From: Ignavibacteriales bacterium
Lineage (GTDB): Bacteria; Bacteroidota; Ignavibacteria; Ignavibacteriales; Ignavibacteriaceae
NCBI GenBank assembly: GCA_016709765.1
Contig: JADJMD010000013.1
Coordinates: forward strand, 868,001 to 932,000
Length of the DNA: 64,000 nt
Direction of reading: 5' to 3'
Shown in pieces: positions 60,213-64,000 of the stretch (the stretch's first letter is position 1; each line of letters begins with the position of its first letter). A model generated the notes under the pieces. That model was not told the DNA's origin and did not search any database. It was given only the letters and a program-made list of their open reading frames with translations. The position numbers and the translations under genes were made by a program.

Positions 60213-60465
60213 CGAAATTATTGTTTCAGGAGTTAATTCATTTAAAAGAAATTTTGTTGCGATAAATGATGCGCCCCAAAATATGATTGCAAACAGTGGT
60301 AGCCAGAATATATAAGTTTTTGTTTTAATAGATGTTTTTTATTGTTATATAATTAAAAGTAAATTAATTCTGCCCGGTCATTGTGATCAGAAAAATGTAA
60401 ACTCTAATTATCCAAATTTCTCATTTGAGACTTTTTCGAATTGACCTAATGGCTATGATTTAAAA

Positions 60466-60963
60466 CTATTGAGATTTTTCTGTTTTCTTTGCCGAAGAGT
60501 AATTCATTAAATCATATTGAATTTCTTTGCTTGGCATATCCATCTTTACAACTTCAACTCCTGCTTGCGAATAAAATTGTGTTGCAAGCGTATCGTGAAA
60601 ATCGGAGAACACAACAACTCGTTTTATTCCTGCTGCAATAAGCGCTTTTGCACAAGTTGTACAAGACATATTTGTAATGTAAGCAGTTGATCCGACAATA
60701 TTAACACCGTGTTTTGTTGCCTGAACAAGCGCATTGATTTCTGCATGATTAGTTCTCACACAATGATTATCTACAATTAAACATCCGTCATCTTCACAAT
60801 GGGGCTGACCAGGAAGTGAGCCGTTGTACCCGGTTGCAAGCACAAATCGATCTTTTACAAGAACACACCCGCAGTGCATACGCGGGCAAGTTGCACGCTC
60901 TGAAGCAAGCATTGCAAGTTTTAAAAAATATTCATCCCAGCTAGGTCTTTTGATTTCTGTCAT
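60466..60963 (-). CDS. dCMP deaminase family protein
   Basis: 165 residues. Zinc-dependent cytidine/deoxycytidylate deaminase fold: HAE motif with His 73 and catalytic Glu 75, and Cys pair C101/C104 in MSCTTCAKA. GYNGSLPGQPHC and the N-terminal WDEYFLKLAMLASERATCPR are ComEB/dCMP-deaminase marks. It makes dUMP for thymidylate synthesis. Extra Cys/His near 26-61 (CPRMHCGC, HCEDDGC) suggest a second structural zinc. Single gene. Confidence 0.9.
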   Translation of the reverse strand: MTEIKRPSWDEYFLKLAMLASERATCPRMHCGCVLVKDRFVLATGYNGSLPGQPHCEDDGCLIVDNHCVRTNHAEINALVQATKHGVNIVGSTAYITNMSCTTCAKALIAAGIKRVVVFSDFHDTLATQFYSQAGVEVVKMDMPSKEIQYDLMNYSSAKKTEKSQ

Positions 60964-61064
60964 TTAGTTCTATCCTAAAAAATATTTAGAAATTAATATG
61001 AAAATTTATTGTTGTACGTGACAAATATAGAGAGGCAACGCAAGAAATTAAAAAATTAGGATAA

Positions 61065-61244
61065 CTATTTTACTCCATAGGACCATCGTCCCTTGCTACT
61101 GATTTTCTTAGCCGCACACTGGTGATGATGATTTTTATAGAACTTATTACCACCGCATAATTTACACTTAGCAGGTTCCTGATCAGAAATATTTAGCAAT
61201 TCTGCTTTACTGTCTTGGCAAAGATATAAAGTCTTTTGTGGCAT
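61065..61244 (-). CDS. Small Cys/His protein overlapping the oxidoreductase 3' end
   Basis: 59 residues from ATG 61244, which overlaps the oxidoreductase stop by 38 bases in another frame; a TTG six bases after that stop gives a 44-residue alternative (LLNISDQEP). The Cys/His block CKLCGGNKFYKNHHHQC could bind zinc. A basic tail (KKISSKGRWSYGVK) follows. It has no other frame in the gap, so the gene is plausible but unproven; coding is supported by the clustered Cys. Confidence 0.5.
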   Translation of the reverse strand: MPQKTLYLCQDSKAELLNISDQEPAKCKLCGGNKFYKNHHHQCAAKKISSKGRWSYGVK

Positions 61245-62226
61245 TAGATATCTCCAGTTTTTTTAGCTCGGTTTTTATTCTATTCTTCAAACTTCTTTTT
61301 TCGGAAAGATAGCTGATCATTTTACCGCGATTAAAAATTACAGAATAAAGATTTGCCCCAAGTAATTTTGCTTCTTCCATTTTGGAATTATAAGTTAAAA
61401 CATTCGAAAGATCGCTTGCGAAAAAATCATGCTTTGCCGCGCAATCGCCAACCGCGTATATATTTTTATCAGATGTTCTGAAATATTCATCAACTAAAAT
61501 TCCCCTGTCACGATCGTAAATTATTCCAAGCTTTTCAGCCATTTCTATATTCGGTCTTGAGCCGCAACAGATCATTAGAAAATCACAATCAATCACTTCA
61601 TCGGAGCTAAGTTTTACGCCTGTTACGGCATCAATCCCAAGGACACTTTTTATTTTTTCATCCAAAACTACTCTTCCACCAAGATTTTCAATTACTTCTT
61701 TAACTTTGTTGCTTGTATCAGCATCAAAAGATGAGGGCATTAATCGTTTTGACTTTTCAATTATAGTAATCTTTTTACCGGCTCTTAAAAGCTCATCACA
61801 CAATTCAACACCGATATAACCACCGCCATAAATTACAACACTTTCGGCTTCAATAGCTTCGGTTTTTATTTTGCGGATCTGTTCAGGATCTTTATTAATT
61901 AGCATTACACCGTCTCGTTGAATTCCATCAATAAGCGGTTCAATCGCGCGGGAACCAGTTGCAAGAACAAGTTTTTCATATTCAATTTTTCCTCCACCAG
62001 CCAACTGAAGGACATTATGATTACGACTAGCGACATCATCATAAAAAACATTTAACATATTATTAAAACGACTCGAGATAGAAGAAAGTATTTCCTCAAC
62101 GATAGAGTTCTGTTTATCAGTTTTGATTATTGCAATACTTTTATCAGCGTAAGTGTGTCTTGCAGAAAGCGTACAAACAAGCGCGGGCTCTCCATTTCCA
62201 GCAATAACGATATTATATTTTTCCAT
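61207..62226 (-). CDS. FAD/NAD(P)-dependent oxidoreductase (pyridine nucleotide-disulphide-type)
   Basis: 339 residues from ATG 62226, preceded by GGAGATG; a longer frame begins at 62256. The NAD(P)-binding segment VVIYGGGYIGVELCDELL is standard, and the FAD closing motif YAVGDCAA is present. The N-terminal FAD loop reads IVIAGNGEPALV rather than GxGxxG. No CxxxxC or CoA-reductase Cys is visible, so it is not a disulphide reductase. Closest by shape to rubredoxin/nitrite reductase-type single-domain flavoproteins. It could reduce a small carrier; no partner identified. Confidence 0.8.
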   Translation of the reverse strand: MEKYNIVIAGNGEPALVCTLSARHTYADKSIAIIKTDKQNSIVEEILSSISSRFNNMLNVFYDDVASRNHNVLQLAGGGKIEYEKLVLATGSRAIEPLIDGIQRDGVMLINKDPEQIRKIKTEAIEAESVVIYGGGYIGVELCDELLRAGKKITIIEKSKRLMPSSFDADTSNKVKEVIENLGGRVVLDEKIKSVLGIDAVTGVKLSSDEVIDCDFLMICCGSRPNIEMAEKLGIIYDRDRGILVDEYFRTSDKNIYAVGDCAAKHDFFASDLSNVLTYNSKMEEAKLLGANLYSVIFNRGKMISYLSEKRSLKNRIKTELKKLEISNATKDFISLPRQ

Positions 62227-62256
62227 AGTCATCTCCATCAAATCAATTAACCACAA

Positions 62257-62547
62257 ATAAATTAACGATTATTGAAACCGGAGAAATAAAGAGCTGTAAC
62301 TCAAAAGAAGAGAAAAATAATATTATAGAGATTGATTTAAGTTAAAACCGATTACCGGCTTCAAACCTTTTTGAACTTCCTCAAAAGCTTATCATTTAAT
62401 AAATGCGCAGTTATAATATAATCTTTTTATGATGAATAGCAAGTTGATAAACATTCTACTTATCAAAACTCACAAAAAACAAGGTAGTAATCTCAAACAG
62501 AAAACAGCATTAATGAAACGTATAAAAAGTATTTGCCGATAAAATTA
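62257..62547. other. Intergenic region, nothing recognised
   Basis: About 290 bases of AT-rich sequence between two leftward genes. No hairpin with a T run, ORF or repeat stands out; it presumably holds the promoter of the oxidoreductase gene. Confidence 0.4.
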
Positions 62548-63696
62548 TTAAAACCATTTTTTATGTTTGAAATAAAAATACATAAGCCCGCCGCAAACTA
62601 TAATAAAGCCCCAAAAACCCCATGGGTACATCCACTCAATTTGTAGCTCAGGAAAATGTTTAAAATTCATTCCATAAACACCGGCAAGAAAAGTAAGTGG
62701 AATAAAAATTGTTGCAATTACTGTAAGCACTTTCATCACTTCATTCATTCTGTTGCTTAGACTGGATAAGTATGTTTCAAGCATTCCCATTGCCATATCG
62801 CGGTAAGACTCGATTGTATCGATAATTTGAATTGTGTGATCGTAAACATCACGAATATAAATTTGTGTTTGTTGTTTAATAATTCCATTTTCATTTCTTT
62901 GCAGGTTTGATAGTAGTTCCCGTAAAGGCCAAACAGATTTTCTTAACAAAATCATTTCTCTGCGAAGATTGTGTATTGATTGAAGATCACTTTGCTCGGG
63001 ATCAACAATAATTCTGTCCTCAAGTTCTTCAATTTCATCGCCGATCTGTTCAAGAATGTGGAAGTAACTGTCAACAATTGCATCAATAAGTGCGTACGCT
63101 AAATAATCTGGTCCTCCATTTCTCATACGCGGACCACCTTTTCTAAGTCTGTCTCTTACTGTATCAAAAACATCTCCGGTATCTTCTTGAAACGTGATGA
63201 GATATTTTTTTCCGAGAACGAAACTAACCTGTTCGTTTTTTATTTCTTTAGTATCGGGATTATAATCAAACATTCTTACAACTATGTAAAGATAGCTCTC
63301 GTAATCATCAACCTTTGGTCTTTGAGAAGTGTGAACGATATCTTCTAACACAAGCGGATGGATTTCAAATTGCTTTCCTAACTTTTCAATTATTGAAATA
63401 TCATGCAGTCCATCTATATTTATCCAAGATGTTAAATCAGAATCTTTACAGCTAAAACTTTCTTCAATATTTGCAAGGGTTTTTTCTGTTATAAAATCAT
63501 CTTTATAGTCAAACAATGTGATTTTAACTTCATCTTTTTTCTTTTCGCCAGTGTAAACAAGCGTGCCGGGTGAAAGCCCAACTTTTTTAGCTTTAGGTTT
63601 TTGCAGAGGATTTAAAATTCTTTTAACCCGCTTAATTTGCTTTTTAGTTTCACGAGTTATCATCTTTCCGGTTTTGGGAATAAAATCTTTATCCAT
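62548..63696 (-). CDS. corA: CorA family magnesium/cobalt transporter
   Basis: 382 residues. Long cytoplasmic domain (about 1-290) with the LDDI-like VLEDIVHTSQRPKVDDYESYLYIVVR and a long coiled helix, then two TM helices at the C-terminus with the YGMNF selectivity motif (residue ~345) between them. It forms a homopentameric Mg2+ channel. The N-terminal ~50 residues are basic and probably disordered. Ten bases separate it from the ferrochelatase gene upstream. Confidence 0.93.
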   Translation of the reverse strand: MDKDFIPKTGKMITRETKKQIKRVKRILNPLQKPKAKKVGLSPGTLVYTGEKKKDEVKITLFDYKDDFITEKTLANIEESFSCKDSDLTSWINIDGLHDISIIEKLGKQFEIHPLVLEDIVHTSQRPKVDDYESYLYIVVRMFDYNPDTKEIKNEQVSFVLGKKYLITFQEDTGDVFDTVRDRLRKGGPRMRNGGPDYLAYALIDAIVDSYFHILEQIGDEIEELEDRIIVDPEQSDLQSIHNLRREMILLRKSVWPLRELLSNLQRNENGIIKQQTQIYIRDVYDHTIQIIDTIESYRDMAMGMLETYLSSLSNRMNEVMKVLTVIATIFIPLTFLAGVYGMNFKHFPELQIEWMYPWGFWGFIIVCGGLMYFYFKHKKWF

Positions 63697-63705
63697 AAAA
63701 ATCTC

Positions 63706-64000
63706 TTATGCTTCCTTAAGAACCATCTTTTTAAGTGCTTCAATCCACATTGGATGATCATTTAAACTTTTTACAAGCTGAACTTTTTCTCCTCCATGCT
63801 CTTTAAATATGTTTTGATATTCAATTCCGATTTCAACTGTTGTCTCCAGGCAATCAGCAACAAAGGCAGGGCTGAATACCAAAAGCTTTTTTGCGCCTTT
63901 CTTTGCCAATTCCTCAACAACTTTATCCGAAAAAGGTTCAAGCCAATCTTTATCTAAGCGGGATTGAAAACAAACCGTATATCTTTCCTTTGGCAGATTT
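63706..64000 (-). CDS. hemH: Ferrochelatase C-terminal part, 5' end outside window
   Basis: The frame is open from the right edge (64000) to TAA 63706-63708, about 97 residues. YTVCFQSRLDKDWLEPF, then KLLVFSPAFVADCLETTVEI and HPMWIEAL are the C-terminal hallmarks of HemH, which inserts Fe2+ into protoporphyrin IX. A start at 63909 inside this frame is too late and is rejected. Followed at 10 bases by corA. Confidence 0.92.
   Translation of the reverse strand, partial: NLPKERYTVCFQSRLDKDWLEPFSDKVVEELAKKGAKKLLVFSPAFVADCLETTVEIGIEYQNIFKEHGGEKVQLVKSLNDHPMWIEALKKMVLKEA

Noticed and set aside
1..64000. CRISPR arrays, integrase/transposase genes, prophage, replication origin
   Set aside because: No regularly spaced direct repeats, no recombinase motifs and no DnaA-box cluster were seen by eye; base and codon use look uniform.

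Overview
The window is AT-rich bacterial chromosome, most likely from an Ignavibacteria-type member of the Bacteroidota/Chlorobiota group. Support: the C-terminal type IX secretion sorting domain at 50936-53038 with its NYPNPFNPTT motif, a Bacteroidota-style TonB, many lipoproteins and small outer-membrane barrels, and two tRNA-Lys genes without encoded CCA. The assignment is inference from gene content; no rRNA gene is present. Several genes have clear Shine-Dalgarno sequences (AGGAGG-like), which was used to move starts inward from the longest open frames. No CRISPR array, prophage, transposase or replication origin was seen.

Layout. 1-8478: the 3' end of a secretin gene, then a signalling block. 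A response regulator, a three-receiver hybrid kinase and a receiver/DHp protein read right; an NtrC-type activator and a hybrid kinase read left and converge on them. 8551-20325: tRNA-Lys(UUU), a CDF metal transporter, small membrane proteins, an H-type-lectin-like secreted protein, TonB, an RlmI-like methyltransferase, a 1176-residue coiled-coil protein, and a PAP2-like/barrel/esterase cluster. 20326-31610: a candidate C-rich small RNA, a 1593-residue AMP-ligase/GNAT fusion, BON-LysM protein, dodecin, an M49-like lipoprotein, oligoendopeptidase F and a ferritin-like DUF2202 protein. 31650-43056: housekeeping genes (AlaX-like editing, nitroreductase, lytic transglycosylase, SlyD, serine dehydratase, esterase, tRNA-Lys(CUU), STAS, cytochrome c, SemiSWEET, EamA) plus several unknowns.

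43053-50645 is a leftward Rnf gene set in the order rnfC-D-G-E-A, a Tat/NusG-II protein, apbE, rnfB, rseC. It would couple ferredoxin and NAD redox to ion pumping, with ApbE supplying the covalent FMN of RnfG and RnfD. As written, both rnfA and rnfC carry one frameshift each, and four palindromic GTCAT...ATGAC elements sit in its intergenic gaps; a fifth lies at 56249-56311. 50936-64000: the type IX substrate, a POT transporter, a rhodanese/DUF6132/DUF302/thioredoxin group, a NlpE-META lipoprotein, an EamA gene without a normal start codon, dCMP deaminase, an FAD oxidoreductase with an overlapping small Cys/His protein, CorA and the C-terminal part of ferrochelatase.

The items most worth following up are the AMP-ligase/unknown/GNAT fusion, the candidate C-rich sRNA, the paired Rnf frameshifts with the palindromic elements, the giant coiled-coil protein and the kinase-less DHp protein. 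All domain calls are from reading the sequence; no database search was run.
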